Shown one piece after another: positions 1-6,012 of a DNA stretch of 6,012 nucleotides. A program made the translations under genes and the position numbers. The DNA is from Methanomicrobiales archaeon (lineage in GTDB: Archaea > Halobacteriota > Methanomicrobia > Methanomicrobiales > Methanospirillaceae): NCBI GenBank assembly GCA_012520015.1, contig JAAYPD010000163.1, forward strand, positions 1-6,012. Reading direction: 5' to 3'. Under the pieces are notes generated by a model. That model was not told where the DNA came from and made no database searches. It saw only the letters and a list, made by a program, of their open reading frames with translations. Numbering within the stretch: the first letter of the stretch is position 1; each line of letters opens with the position of its first letter.

Positions 1-323
1 ATATCTTTTTCATGGTCAGAAGAGGTGAATACAACGACCGGAAGGGTTTTTGTTCTTTTATCCTTTCTAATGGCCTTCAGGACCTCATGGCCATTGATAA
101 GAGGCATCTTCAGGTCTACAAATACCACAGAAGGAAGGGTCTCTGGAACGTTTTTATAATCGCCCTTTCCATGAAGGAAGTCCAGCGCTTCACGTCCATC
201 AAGAAAGACCCTGACCTGGTCACCCATATTTATCCAGTCAACCACGTTTAGAAACAGTTCCACATCATTCGGATTGTCTTCGATGAGAAGAATCTCAAGC
301 CTTTTTTCATTTTTCGATTCCAT
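1..323 (-). CDS. Response regulator receiver-domain protein (N-terminal part, runs off left edge)
   Basis: Reading the minus strand from an ATG at 323 gives 107 residues of a CheY-like receiver domain, still open at the window edge. The acidic pair is E15-D16 in LLIEDNPNDVELF, the likely phospho-acceptor is D70 in VFVDLKMP, and the conserved Thr is T100 in VVVFTSSD. The conserved Lys would lie about where the window ends. The N-D-V-E-L signature and the Y-K-N-V-P-E-T-L-P insert before the phosphorylation site resemble the Rcp1-like receivers common in methanogens. Such proteins accept phosphate from a histidine kinase in the cytosol. An in-frame TGA directly precedes the ATG, so the start is well fixed; the ribosome site is weak (GAGTGGAA). 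Whether it is a lone receiver or carries a C-terminal output or PAS domain cannot be seen. It is divergent from the PAS/HTH gene at 913. The plus-strand reading frame over 12-251 is a shadow. Confidence 0.93.
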   Translation of the reverse strand, partial: MESKNEKRLEILLIEDNPNDVELFLNVVDWINMGDQVRVFLDGREALDFLHGKGDYKNVPETLPSVVFVDLKMPLINGHEVLKAIRKDKRTKTLPVVVFTSSDHEKD

Positions 324-365
324 TCATTTCCACTCATTGTAAATTATTAGTAGTCCCCGCCATTC

Positions 366-497
366 CCTGGTATAGCACTGATTCTTCCATGGCACCTTAA
401 TATAATTATCTTAACCAGTGCAGGATATATACCAGTGCCTGCTATACCCGGAGAAGATAAGTTTTAAAGGCACATCAAGGATCTTATATCGGCACTG
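366..497. repeat. Cluster of four CAGTGC...TATA motifs, possible operators
   Basis: Four related elements occur within 132 bases: CAGTGCTATACCAGG on the minus strand (366-380), CAGTGCAGGATATATACC on plus (416-433), CAGTGCCTGCTATACC on plus (433-448) and CAGTGCCGATATAAG on minus (483-497). The middle two form an imperfect 17-base tandem direct repeat with 12 of 17 positions identical. The leftmost copy falls near the start of transcription expected from a TATA-like element at 397-407, which would suit a regulatory protein site for the receiver gene. The binding protein is unknown; the neighbouring winged-helix PAS protein is one candidate by proximity only. The arrangement is directly visible, the function is inferred. 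Confidence 0.5.
397..407 (-). promoter_or_regulatory. Candidate archaeal TATA box for the receiver gene
   Basis: The minus strand reads AATTATATTAA here. Archaeal TATA boxes lie about 25 bases before the transcription start, which would place the start near 376 and give a leader of roughly 50 bases before the ATG at 323. A second TATA-rich stretch, GGATATATACC at 423-433, could serve instead. No clear BRE element was recognised, and the assignment is weak. Confidence 0.25.
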
Positions 498-876
498 CAT
501 GCCAAATTCTATACTTATCCTGATATAGAAGCAATACACCATCTATGCTGGCATCTTACTCTTTGTTCAGGGAAGTAATCAATAAATAGAAAGGCAAAAA
601 CTTCAAAGCTCGAAGTATTCTTGAAAACGAGTGAATAAAATTCTCTATCCCCTTACAGGCACCTGACGCATGGATATCTCACATTTCATTTATTAACTAA
701 TTTGATGAGTCTGGGGTCTGATAAATAATATTACTGGATTAATCGAACATGTGATAATAGTTCTGGTTTGATTTTTTTATTTATCTTTTTTGATAAACTG
801 GAGGTGTTATTGCAAACAAGAAAAACCTGAAATTATCACTCAAATTTTGAATTTAACTCCAGACAGGATGCATGGC

Positions 877-888
877 AAATATTTATTA
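877..888 (+). promoter_or_regulatory. Candidate TATA box for the PAS/HTH gene
   Basis: AAATATTTATTA sits about 29 bases before the preferred ATG at 913. With normal archaeal spacing the transcript would begin only a few bases before that ATG, giving a leaderless or near-leaderless mRNA, which agrees with the weak ribosome site there. T-rich sequence at 770-790 (ATTTTTTTATTTATC) is an alternative promoter that would give a leader of about 100 bases. Confidence 0.28.
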
Positions 889-912
889 TGGAGAAAACTT
901 GGAAAAAGATCT

Positions 913-3036
913 ATGGTTGAGAAGGGGGAATTTTTGAACCGCATCCGCGGGTTGCTCAAGATTTACCCCAGAGGGCTCACAATCTCGGAAATTTCCCAGC
1001 GTCTGAAATGTAACCGGAATTCAGTTGCAAAATACCTTGAAAGCTTGCAGATTTCAGGGATTGTAGAGATGCAGCAGATGGGAGCTGCAAAAGTGTTTTT
1101 TCTGTCACAACGGATTCCAATCTCCAGCCTCCTCGGTTTTACCAAGGAAGGAATCCTGGTAATTGCTGATGATGGCCGGATAATTCAGGTTAATGAACGT
1201 TTTTGCAGGATGTTTGACCAGGATGTCACATCGATTACCGGGATATCATACCTTATGCTCCCTGCAGAGATCTTGTCAGCCTTCCACTTTGATACTTACT
1301 TTAACTCGGATACAGAATTTGAGCATACGGCAGTTGTAACCTTTAACAAGTATGACTGGCGCAGGTTTTTTAAGGTTAAGTACATTAAGACAGTTTTTGA
1401 TGACGGCCGGACAGGCCTTACTGTGATAGTCGAAGATGTCACTTTAGAGACCGAGATGGAGGAGCGGCTTAGAATTAGCGAAGCCAGGTACCGCGGTATT
1501 GTTGAAGATCAGACCGAACTCATATGCAGGTACGGCATGGATGGGACCTTGTCATTTGCGAATGGAGCTTTTTGCAGGCTTTTCCAGATGAACCTTGGTG
1601 AAACGCTCCACCATTCCCTGTTTGACTTCATAAAACCTGATGCGGCCAGTAAGATCATTGCCAGTATGCGTGCCTGTTCTCCCCTGTCCCCTGTTTTTGA
1701 GTCAGAGTTTGAGTTTAATCTTCCTTCAGGCCGGTCAAGGTGGTATCACTGGGTGTCAAGGATGCTGACCGATGAATGCGGAGAAATCCTGGAGTTTCAG
1801 GGAGTTGGCAGGGATATTACAGAGCGAAAAACCGCCGAACGGGAACTGTTAATAAAAAGTCATGCCATGGACTCTTCCATCGTTCCAATCGCACTTCTTT
1901 CGCTGGAAGGTTCGATCTCTTATGTGAACAGGGCATTTTTGGATCTCTGGGAATACCAGTCCCATGATGAGGTTCGTGGCCTGTCATTTGATCATTTAGT
2001 CAGCGGATTTGATACATCAATTGCAAAAGTCCTCTCAGACAGCCTGATGTCAGAGGATAAGGGAGGTTTTTCCTTTGAAGTAGAAGGGATTAAAAAGGAT
2101 GGGACGCAGATAAACCTCTCTGTCACCATCTCCGGAGTATATGATCCTGACAATCATCCGGTCTGTTTTATCACATACCTGTATGATGTCACCCGCTGGG
2201 TTAAACTGGTCAGGGAACTTGAGATTAAGGATACTGCAATCGCCAACTCCTATGAAGGCATGGCGATCATTACGCCTGATGACGTGGTAATGTACGCTAA
2301 TCCCTCGTACAAGCGGATATTTTCCCGTGTTCCGGAAGGAACCCTTATCGGCAGAACCATCGAGTGGAACCTGAGCTTTTACCCAAGGATAATCGGGACC
2401 ATGCCTGATGTCAGGGCTGCACTGAATGAAAGGGGCAACTATACCCGGGTTTTTTCTGACTTTGATGAGAATGGTGCCCCTCTTGTCGTCCAGGTTCACC
2501 TTTCACGAGTATTTGATCGCTCCGGAATTCACCTTTGCACACTCATCTCTGCTCTTGACATCACCAGCCAGAGATCAATGGAAGAGTCACTTGCACTCAT
2601 GATTAATCAGCTGGAAGGGACCGTTGACCAGATGGGTGATCCAACCTTTATCGTCTCCAGTGACCAGATGGTGGTAGCCTGGAATGATGCGATGGAGACC
2701 CTTACAGGACATAGCAAACGGGAGGCGATAGGAACTCGCAATTACCAGGATCTGCTGAATAAATCAGTCCCATCCCTCCCCATACTGGTTGACCTGTTTG
2801 ATCTGACGCCAAAAGAACTGATCCAGGTCTTTCCAAAGGTATCAAAGGTTGGCAACAGTTTTTACACCGAGGCATTTATCCAGACCTTTCATGGCGGAGA
2901 TAGAACATATGTCTGGGTAAAAGCTTCTCCAATATCAGATGCAGAAGGGAGAGTGATCGGGCATATTCAAACGATAAAGAACATGACAAACTGGAAACGT
3001 GCGGTTGAGTCAGTAGCTCCAAAGACTGTCACATAA
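913..3036 (+). CDS. Winged-HTH multi-PAS sensor/regulator without a kinase domain
   Basis: This is a 707-residue soluble protein, probably a ligand- or redox-sensing transcription regulator. Residues 1-68 form a winged helix-turn-helix: LTISEISQRLKCNRNSVAKY is the helix-turn-helix and GAAKVFFLS the likely wing. About five PAS domains follow: roughly 70-178, 186-308 (ending in VGRDITERK, a PAS/PAC signature), 318-428 (ending YDVTRW), 438-552 (ending ALDITSQR) and 565-695. No HisKA, ATP-binding or GGDEF region is present and no membrane segment was seen. The frame is open back to a TTG at 790, but the first 41 codons are AT-rich and unlike protein. In related proteins, as I recall them, the HTH begins close to the N-terminus, so ATG 913 is preferred over TTG 790 and ATG 868. 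The ligand is unknown. It is divergent from the receiver gene and converges on the HAD gene. Archaeal methanogens use many such HTH-PAS proteins. Confidence 0.9.
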   Translation: MVEKGEFLNRIRGLLKIYPRGLTISEISQRLKCNRNSVAKYLESLQISGIVEMQQMGAAKVFFLSQRIPISSLLGFTKEGILVIADDGRIIQVNERFCRMFDQDVTSITGISYLMLPAEILSAFHFDTYFNSDTEFEHTAVVTFNKYDWRRFFKVKYIKTVFDDGRTGLTVIVEDVTLETEMEERLRISEARYRGIVEDQTELICRYGMDGTLSFANGAFCRLFQMNLGETLHHSLFDFIKPDAASKIIASMRACSPLSPVFESEFEFNLPSGRSRWYHWVSRMLTDECGEILEFQGVGRDITERKTAERELLIKSHAMDSSIVPIALLSLEGSISYVNRAFLDLWEYQSHDEVRGLSFDHLVSGFDTSIAKVLSDSLMSEDKGGFSFEVEGIKKDGTQINLSVTISGVYDPDNHPVCFITYLYDVTRWVKLVRELEIKDTAIANSYEGMAIITPDDVVMYANPSYKRIFSRVPEGTLIGRTIEWNLSFYPRIIGTMPDVRAALNERGNYTRVFSDFDENGAPLVVQVHLSRVFDRSGIHLCTLISALDITSQRSMEESLALMINQLEGTVDQMGDPTFIVSSDQMVVAWNDAMETLTGHSKREAIGTRNYQDLLNKSVPSLPILVDLFDLTPKELIQVFPKVSKVGNSFYTEAFIQTFHGGDRTYVWVKASPISDAEGRVIGHIQTIKNMTNWKRAVESVAPKTVT

Positions 3037-3055
3037 ATCTTCGCAAAATTTTAGT

Positions 3056-3751
3056 TTACAGCCCCAGTATCTGGAGAATACCAGGGAAAGATGAGATAGA
3101 AAAATCAGGAACTATACCTTCCGAATACTCAGGGGGCAGCCGGTTTCCATATTCTGCATGGATGGTGCACATTCCAGCCTCTTTTGCAGGCCGTATATCA
3201 TTTACCAGGTTATCACCGACTGCACATATCTGGTGTGGCTGGATCTTTAAAAGAGATGCAGCATGCAGGAACATTGCAGGGTCTGGTTTTTTCATCCCTG
3301 CATTGTCAGGGGTTACAAGGCAGTCAAAGAAGTCATCTGCCTGGATGTGAATAAGTCTCTCGGTCGCATGCTTCTGACTGGCATTGGTTACGGCTCCTAT
3401 CTTCAGGCCGGCCATGTGGATCTTTAACAAGGTTTCAGGCACTCCAGGATAGGCCTTGATGGCATTGATCTTTGCACTGGTATAGACCTTCACTGCATGC
3501 ATGAAAGTATCAGGGTCTGTGATTCCATACTCTGATAAAAATGACTGAATGGCTTTTGGACTTTCTACACCATAAGGTGAGAACAGAAAAAACCTGACAA
3601 GCTCGTCTTCTGTTCCTACTCCTATCGCCTGGACTACTTCCCTGCATGCTTTCTCTTTTGCATAACCAAAATCATACAAGGTGTTATCAAGGTCCACCAG
3701 GATCCCAAGAAATCTGTTTCCATACCCATGACAAACGTCTGTGCCTGACAT
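3056..3751 (-). CDS. HAD-superfamily hydrolase (subfamily IA phosphatase-like)
   Basis: This 231-residue cytosolic protein carries all four HAD motifs: motif I DLDNT with nucleophile D20 and acid/base D22; motif II VTNAS with T122; motif III with K155 in GMKKPDP; motif IV GDNLVNDI with D180 and D185, which would bind magnesium. The roughly 90 residues between motifs I and II form the helical C1 cap typical of phosphoglycolate-phosphatase-like and haloacid-dehalogenase-like members. It therefore probably removes phosphate from a small metabolite; the exact substrate cannot be told from sequence. Start at ATG 3751 leaves a 13-residue lead before the first beta strand; the only ribosome-site-like sequence is a distant AGGT (3764-3767). 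It ends 19 bases from the stop of the PAS gene, tail to tail, with only AAAATTTT between as a possible weak terminator for both. It is divergent from the MFS gene. Confidence 0.92.
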   Translation of the reverse strand: MSGTDVCHGYGNRFLGILVDLDNTLYDFGYAKEKACREVVQAIGVGTEDELVRFFLFSPYGVESPKAIQSFLSEYGITDPDTFMHAVKVYTSAKINAIKAYPGVPETLLKIHMAGLKIGAVTNASQKHATERLIHIQADDFFDCLVTPDNAGMKKPDPAMFLHAASLLKIQPHQICAVGDNLVNDIRPAKEAGMCTIHAEYGNRLPPEYSEGIVPDFSISSFPGILQILGL

Positions 3752-3788
3752 AATGCTGAACTTACCTGGATATCAGTCTTCATAGATG

Positions 3789-3835
3789 ATAAGAGATCCC
3801 ATGCACATTAGCAGGTCATTTAGTGATTCTCTTAT
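3789..3835. promoter_or_regulatory. Inverted repeat in the HAD/MFS divergent promoter region
   Basis: ATAAGAGA (3789-3796) and TCTCTTAT (3828-3835) are perfect 8-base inverted arms; allowing a one-base bulge, pairing extends inward by TC/GA. The centre (about 3812) lies near the middle of the 108-base gap between the two divergent starts. Arms spaced about 39 bases apart could be two half-sites of a regulator acting on both genes. No convincing TATA box was recognised here. The symmetry is seen; the regulatory role is inferred. Confidence 0.35.
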
Positions 3836-3859
3836 GGAATTAAAGTACAATGATACTGT

Positions 3860-5044
3860 ATGCCTTTGAGCGATCCTGTTCAGATAACAGACAAGGATCA
3901 CCGTTTATTGTTCACCTCCCTTTATGCAGCGGTCTTTTCAACAATGCTTGGGATTGGCATAGTAATACCACTTCTTCCCAGGTTTGCAGAGACACTTGGA
4001 GCTTCAGGCTTTGGAATCGGGATGATATTCTCTTCATTTGCATTATCACGGGCCATCGCCATGCCATTTTTTGGAAGATTCTCTGATACCTGCGGAAGAC
4101 GCCAGTTTATCATCACCGGATTGTTCCTCTATATGATCTTTTCCTTTCTTTATATTCCGGCCAGTTCGGTTCTTGAACTCTCAGCAATCAGGTTTTTTCA
4201 GGGAATTGCATCAGCCATGGTCTTTCCCATAGCAATGGCCTATATCGGCGATATTGCCCCGGCAGGAATGGAAGGCAGGTACCTTGGAACATTCACAAGC
4301 TCTCTCTACCTTGGCATGGGCCTTGGTCCCTTTCTTGGAGGAATAATGACAGATATTGCTAACATGGAGATGGCTTTTATATGCATGGCTGCACTGACCG
4401 GTGTGGCACTTCTTACAAGTTTTCTTTTTCTTCCCGACTACAGGGGAAGAAAAAGAGTTCAGACTCCACTTTATCATCTCCTGGTGCATCCAGGTCTTCG
4501 GATACCAATACTTTACCAGATGATGAATGCCTTCGCAAATGGGACCTTTATGGTTTTTCTACCGGTAATAGCGGCCCACATAGGTAATCTTTCGACAGGA
4601 GAGACCGGGCTTGTCATATCAATATCCATCCTCTCCACGGCTTTACTGCAAAAAGTGTGCGGAGGGTTTGCTGATCGCTATAATAAGTACCTGCTGATAG
4701 CTACAGGCTGCATTATGGTAGCCATCGCACTGGCACTTGTCCCTGGTTTTGAAGGACTATGGGCTTACATCCTGTTTGCTTTTATTATGGGAGCCGGTGG
4801 AGGCATATCGGTGCCTGCAATGTATGCCCTGGTAACGATCGCCGGCAGGGAAGTAGGGCAGGGCGGAGCAATGGGAACGATTAACATGGTAATGAGTACC
4901 GGAATGATAATCTCTCCAATTATTTGTGGTATGTTCATGGACCAGGCAGGAATAAGCTCGGTGTTTTTCCTCTCTGCTGCAATCGTTCTTGTAACAACCC
5001 CTGTTTTTTTATCAAAAGCATCCGTTTTTTCCAGACGAACCTGA
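3860..5044 (+). CDS. MFS transporter, drug-efflux (DHA1)-like, 12 transmembrane helices
   Basis: This 394-residue integral membrane protein of normal MFS length probably exports a small molecule using the proton gradient. The first helix covers about residues 17-37. The signature loop between helices 2 and 3 (motif A) is FGRFSDTCGRR at 71-81. Motif B is seen in helix 4 as RFFQGIASAMVFP with R111. Motif C, the antiporter signature in helix 5, is visible as GMGLGPFLGG at 152-161. The central cytoplasmic loop is near 192-212, and a degenerate second copy of motif A, GGFADRYNK, occurs at 268-276. Motif C argues for efflux rather than uptake; the substrate is not identifiable. The ATG at 3860 precedes the first helix by a short cytoplasmic tail; the upstream sequence has no good ribosome site, so the mRNA may be leaderless. 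It is divergent from the HAD gene, and the next gene begins 61 bases downstream on the same strand. Confidence 0.92.
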   Translation: MPLSDPVQITDKDHRLLFTSLYAAVFSTMLGIGIVIPLLPRFAETLGASGFGIGMIFSSFALSRAIAMPFFGRFSDTCGRRQFIITGLFLYMIFSFLYIPASSVLELSAIRFFQGIASAMVFPIAMAYIGDIAPAGMEGRYLGTFTSSLYLGMGLGPFLGGIMTDIANMEMAFICMAALTGVALLTSFLFLPDYRGRKRVQTPLYHLLVHPGLRIPILYQMMNAFANGTFMVFLPVIAAHIGNLSTGETGLVISISILSTALLQKVCGGFADRYNKYLLIATGCIMVAIALALVPGFEGLWAYILFAFIMGAGGGISVPAMYALVTIAGREVGQGGAMGTINMVMSTGMIISPIICGMFMDQAGISSVFFLSAAIVLVTTPVFLSKASVFSRRT

Positions 5045-5070
5045 TGTGGCCTGGAGTGGGATTATGTTTT

Positions 5071-5099
5071 TCACATGGAGATACACATTATCATGTGAT
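5071..5099 (+). promoter_or_regulatory. Hairpin overlapping the ribosome site of the exported-protein gene
   Basis: TCACATG (5071-5077) and CATGTGA (5092-5098) are perfect 7-base inverted arms around a 14-base loop. The right arm contains most of GTGAT (5095-5099), which matches the archaeal anti-Shine-Dalgarno complement (GGTGAT) and sits 6 bases before the ATG at 5106. Folded RNA would hide that site, so the element could limit translation. As DNA it could equally be an operator palindrome. Confidence 0.35.
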
Positions 5100-5105
5100 T
5101 CATCT

Positions 5106-5579
5106 ATGATCCGAAAACAGTGGAAGGTTGTAATTTTTCTTCTGGCATTGATAGCATCGTGCGGGGTTTGCTGTGCTGCAAATGAGCCCACGACCATGAA
5201 CATGGCCCCAAAGGTAAATCCTTCAGAGCCCTATGACGATGAGAAACTTTTAAACCTGGTAACTCCGGTGATAAATGGCTTTAGTCATACCACTCTTAAC
5301 AGCTCTGAAAGAATTGATGCCCAGTCTGCGTATTATACTATAGTCTCGATGAAGGTCAGCCCTGAGTTTTACCCGTTTGCGATGAATATCTCAAGGCTGC
5401 TTTTTTACCTGGTATCCAGCAGTGAATCATATGAAGAACTGAGCAAGGAGAGCGGACTTGGAACGCATAACAAGGAGATGAGGGACTCTTTAAATGCCCA
5501 GGCGAAAACTGACAGGGATGCAGCAGAGAGAGCATGGCATGGCATCTCCATGTTGTACCCGAACAGCACCCTGTTTTAA
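5106..5579 (+). CDS. Small exported protein, probable lipoprotein, unknown family
   Basis: This is a 157-residue protein I do not recognise. It begins with a classic Sec signal: basic n-region (R3, K4, K7), hydrophobic core from V8 to S18, then cysteines at 19, 22 and 23. I16-A17-S18-C19 fits the lipobox, so C19 may become lipid-anchored at the outer face of the cytoplasmic membrane; cleavage after the CCA or CCAA segment (A24/A25) is the alternative. The mature part is hydrophilic and Asn/Ser-rich, with predicted helices (for example around SRLLFYLVSSSESYEELSKE) and several N-x-S/T sequons (NSS, NIS, NST) that fit surface exposure and possible archaeal N-glycosylation. The frame opens earlier at a GTG (5046) and an ATG (5064), but only ATG 5106 puts the signal peptide at the N-terminus and has an SD-like GTGAT at good spacing. 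It lies 61 bases after the MFS gene and may share its transcript. Confidence 0.75.
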   Translation: MIRKQWKVVIFLLALIASCGVCCAANEPTTMNMAPKVNPSEPYDDEKLLNLVTPVINGFSHTTLNSSERIDAQSAYYTIVSMKVSPEFYPFAMNISRLLFYLVSSSESYEELSKESGLGTHNKEMRDSLNAQAKTDRDAAERAWHGISMLYPNSTLF

Positions 5580-5592
5580 ATAACCAATACCT

Positions 5593-5600
5593 ATTTTTTA
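5593..5600 (+). terminator. Possible poly-T terminator
   Basis: A run of six T (5594-5599) within ATTTTTTA lies 14 bases after the stop of the exported-protein gene. Archaeal termination often uses T-runs without a hairpin, but a single run of six is weak evidence, and the next gene starts only about 17 bases later, so read-through is just as likely. Confidence 0.2.
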
Positions 5601-5616
5601 CAGTCAGGCATTATTC

Positions 5617-6012
5617 ATGAGTATGAATGCAGCTGAAACAGATGAACTCACGGATAGCGCATATGCCATATTTGAGTTCTTTTTCAGAAGCCAGTTGCAT
5701 AACCGGAAAAAATCTCTATCGCATATCGTGGAGAGCGGCGAAGATTTTAAAGAAGACTTTGACGAGATCTATGCCGAATTTTCCGGGTTATATCCTGAAA
5801 TTGTTGATATACTCATCAGGCTTTTTCATTCTCCGGAAGAGATATACCAGATGATTCGTGAAGGGGAGGGTGTCATTCCAAGCAGGACTTTTCAGGCCAG
5901 GTGGATTGAGCAGGACTCGCCTTATATCAGTGGATCGGCTGCAAATATCGAAAGAGCAGGAAAATGGCTGGTGTTTCTCCCGCCTGAAGATGTGGATGAG
6001 ATCTGGCGCAGG
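5617..6012 (+). CDS. DUF1917/Bles03-like protein, N-terminal part (runs off right edge)
   Basis: An uninterrupted frame of 132 codons starts at ATG 5617 and continues past the window. An in-frame TAA at 5581-5583 limits any earlier start; ATG 5623 is an alternative two codons in. The first ~85 residues are acidic, probably helical (FEFFFRSQ, FKEDFDEIYAEFSGLYPEIV) and not recognised. From about residue 93, ARWIEQDSPYI followed by GKWLVFLPPEDVDEIW (115-130) resembles, from memory, the beginning of the DUF1917 domain of archaeal and eukaryotic Bles03-like proteins, whose members are annotated as putative phosphothreonine-lyase-like; no activity should be assumed. No signal peptide or membrane helix is seen, so it is probably cytosolic. 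It follows the exported-protein gene by 37 bases. The start has only a weak AGG upstream. The family call needs the missing C-terminal part; the gene itself is well supported by its open frame and codon pattern. Confidence 0.72.
   Translation, partial: MSMNAAETDELTDSAYAIFEFFFRSQLHNRKKSLSHIVESGEDFKEDFDEIYAEFSGLYPEIVDILIRLFHSPEEIYQMIREGEGVIPSRTFQARWIEQDSPYISGSAANIERAGKWLVFLPPEDVDEIWRR

Larger units (their letters stand above)
324..912. other. Long non-coding intergenic region between divergent signalling genes
   Basis: There are 589 bases with no credible gene on either strand. The stretch is AT-rich, especially 690-890, and stops are frequent; the only ATG-started frames are tiny (for example 15 codons at 545-589). 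It holds a cluster of four CAGTGC...TATA motifs (366-497), nested inverted repeats (406-460), a short imperfect palindrome CTTCAAAGCTCGAAG (601-615) and an isolated strong Shine-Dalgarno-like GGAGGTG (800-806). Both flanking genes point away from it, so the promoters of both must lie here. A small untranslated RNA cannot be excluded, but nothing specific indicates one. Confidence 0.7.

Noticed and set aside
12..251. Plus-strand frame of 79 codons
   Set aside because: It lies opposite a clear receiver domain on the minus strand with intact catalytic motifs.
545..589. Fifteen-codon frame in the intergenic region
   Set aside because: It has no ribosome site, and a frame this short is expected by chance in the sequence.
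745..763. GAAC...GTTC inverted arms as an operator
   Set aside because: The arms are only 4 bases long with an 11-base gap, which is too common in AT-rich DNA to support.
790..912. N-terminal extension of the PAS gene from TTG 790
   Set aside because: The 41 codons are AT-rich, start at TTG ahead of the only strong ribosome site, and do not resemble the normal N-terminus of this protein type.
2050..2499. Minus-strand frame of 149 codons
   Set aside because: It is fully inside the PAS gene on the other strand and shows no recognisable domain; it is a shadow of the PAS coding pattern.
4211..4489. Minus-strand frame of 92 codons
   Set aside because: It lies opposite conserved MFS helices and motif C, and its His/Lys/Ser-rich composition is typical of a shadow frame.
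5046..5105. Earlier GTG/ATG starts for the exported protein
   Set aside because: They would bury the signal peptide behind about 20 residues and run through the hairpin region; ATG 5106 has a spaced GTGAT and a normal signal peptide.
5627..5854. Plus-strand frame of 75 codons
   Set aside because: It overlaps in another frame the longer open frame starting at 5617, which has better protein character and a recognisable C-terminal segment.

Overview
The window looks like ordinary chromosome from a methanogenic archaeon, most likely a Methanospirillum-like member of the Methanomicrobiales. The clues are a winged-helix protein with serial PAS domains and no kinase (an architecture abundant in that group), a stand-alone-type receiver domain, archaeal-looking AT-rich promoter stretches, weak or absent Shine-Dalgarno sequences and moderate GC content. 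The species is an inference; no rRNA or marker gene is present.

Layout. Positions 1-323 (minus strand) hold the N-terminal 107 residues of a response-regulator receiver protein that runs off the left edge. A 589-base non-coding stretch follows (324-912). It contains four copies of a CAGTGC...TATA motif, nested inverted repeats and candidate promoters. From 913 to 3036 (plus) lies a 707-residue sensor/regulator with an N-terminal winged helix-turn-helix followed by about five PAS domains. It converges, with a 19-base gap, on a HAD-superfamily phosphatase (3056-3751, minus). The phosphatase is divergent, across 108 bases carrying an inverted repeat, from a 12-helix MFS transporter (3860-5044, plus). 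Downstream on the same strand are a small exported, probably lipid-anchored protein of unknown family (5106-5579) and the start of a protein whose visible C-terminal segment resembles DUF1917/Bles03-like proteins (5617 to the right edge).

How it fits together. The receiver protein and the PAS/HTH protein are divergently arranged around a motif-rich intergenic region, so they may belong to one sensory circuit, although neither visible part contains a histidine kinase. The transporter, exported protein and DUF1917-like gene are co-oriented with gaps of 61 and 37 bases and could be co-transcribed. Their functional relationship is not evident from sequence.

No tRNA, rRNA, CRISPR array, insertion sequence or clear horizontally acquired island was seen. 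The points most worth checking are the intergenic motif cluster, the translation start of the PAS gene, the two inverted repeats at gene starts, and the two poorly characterised genes at the right end.
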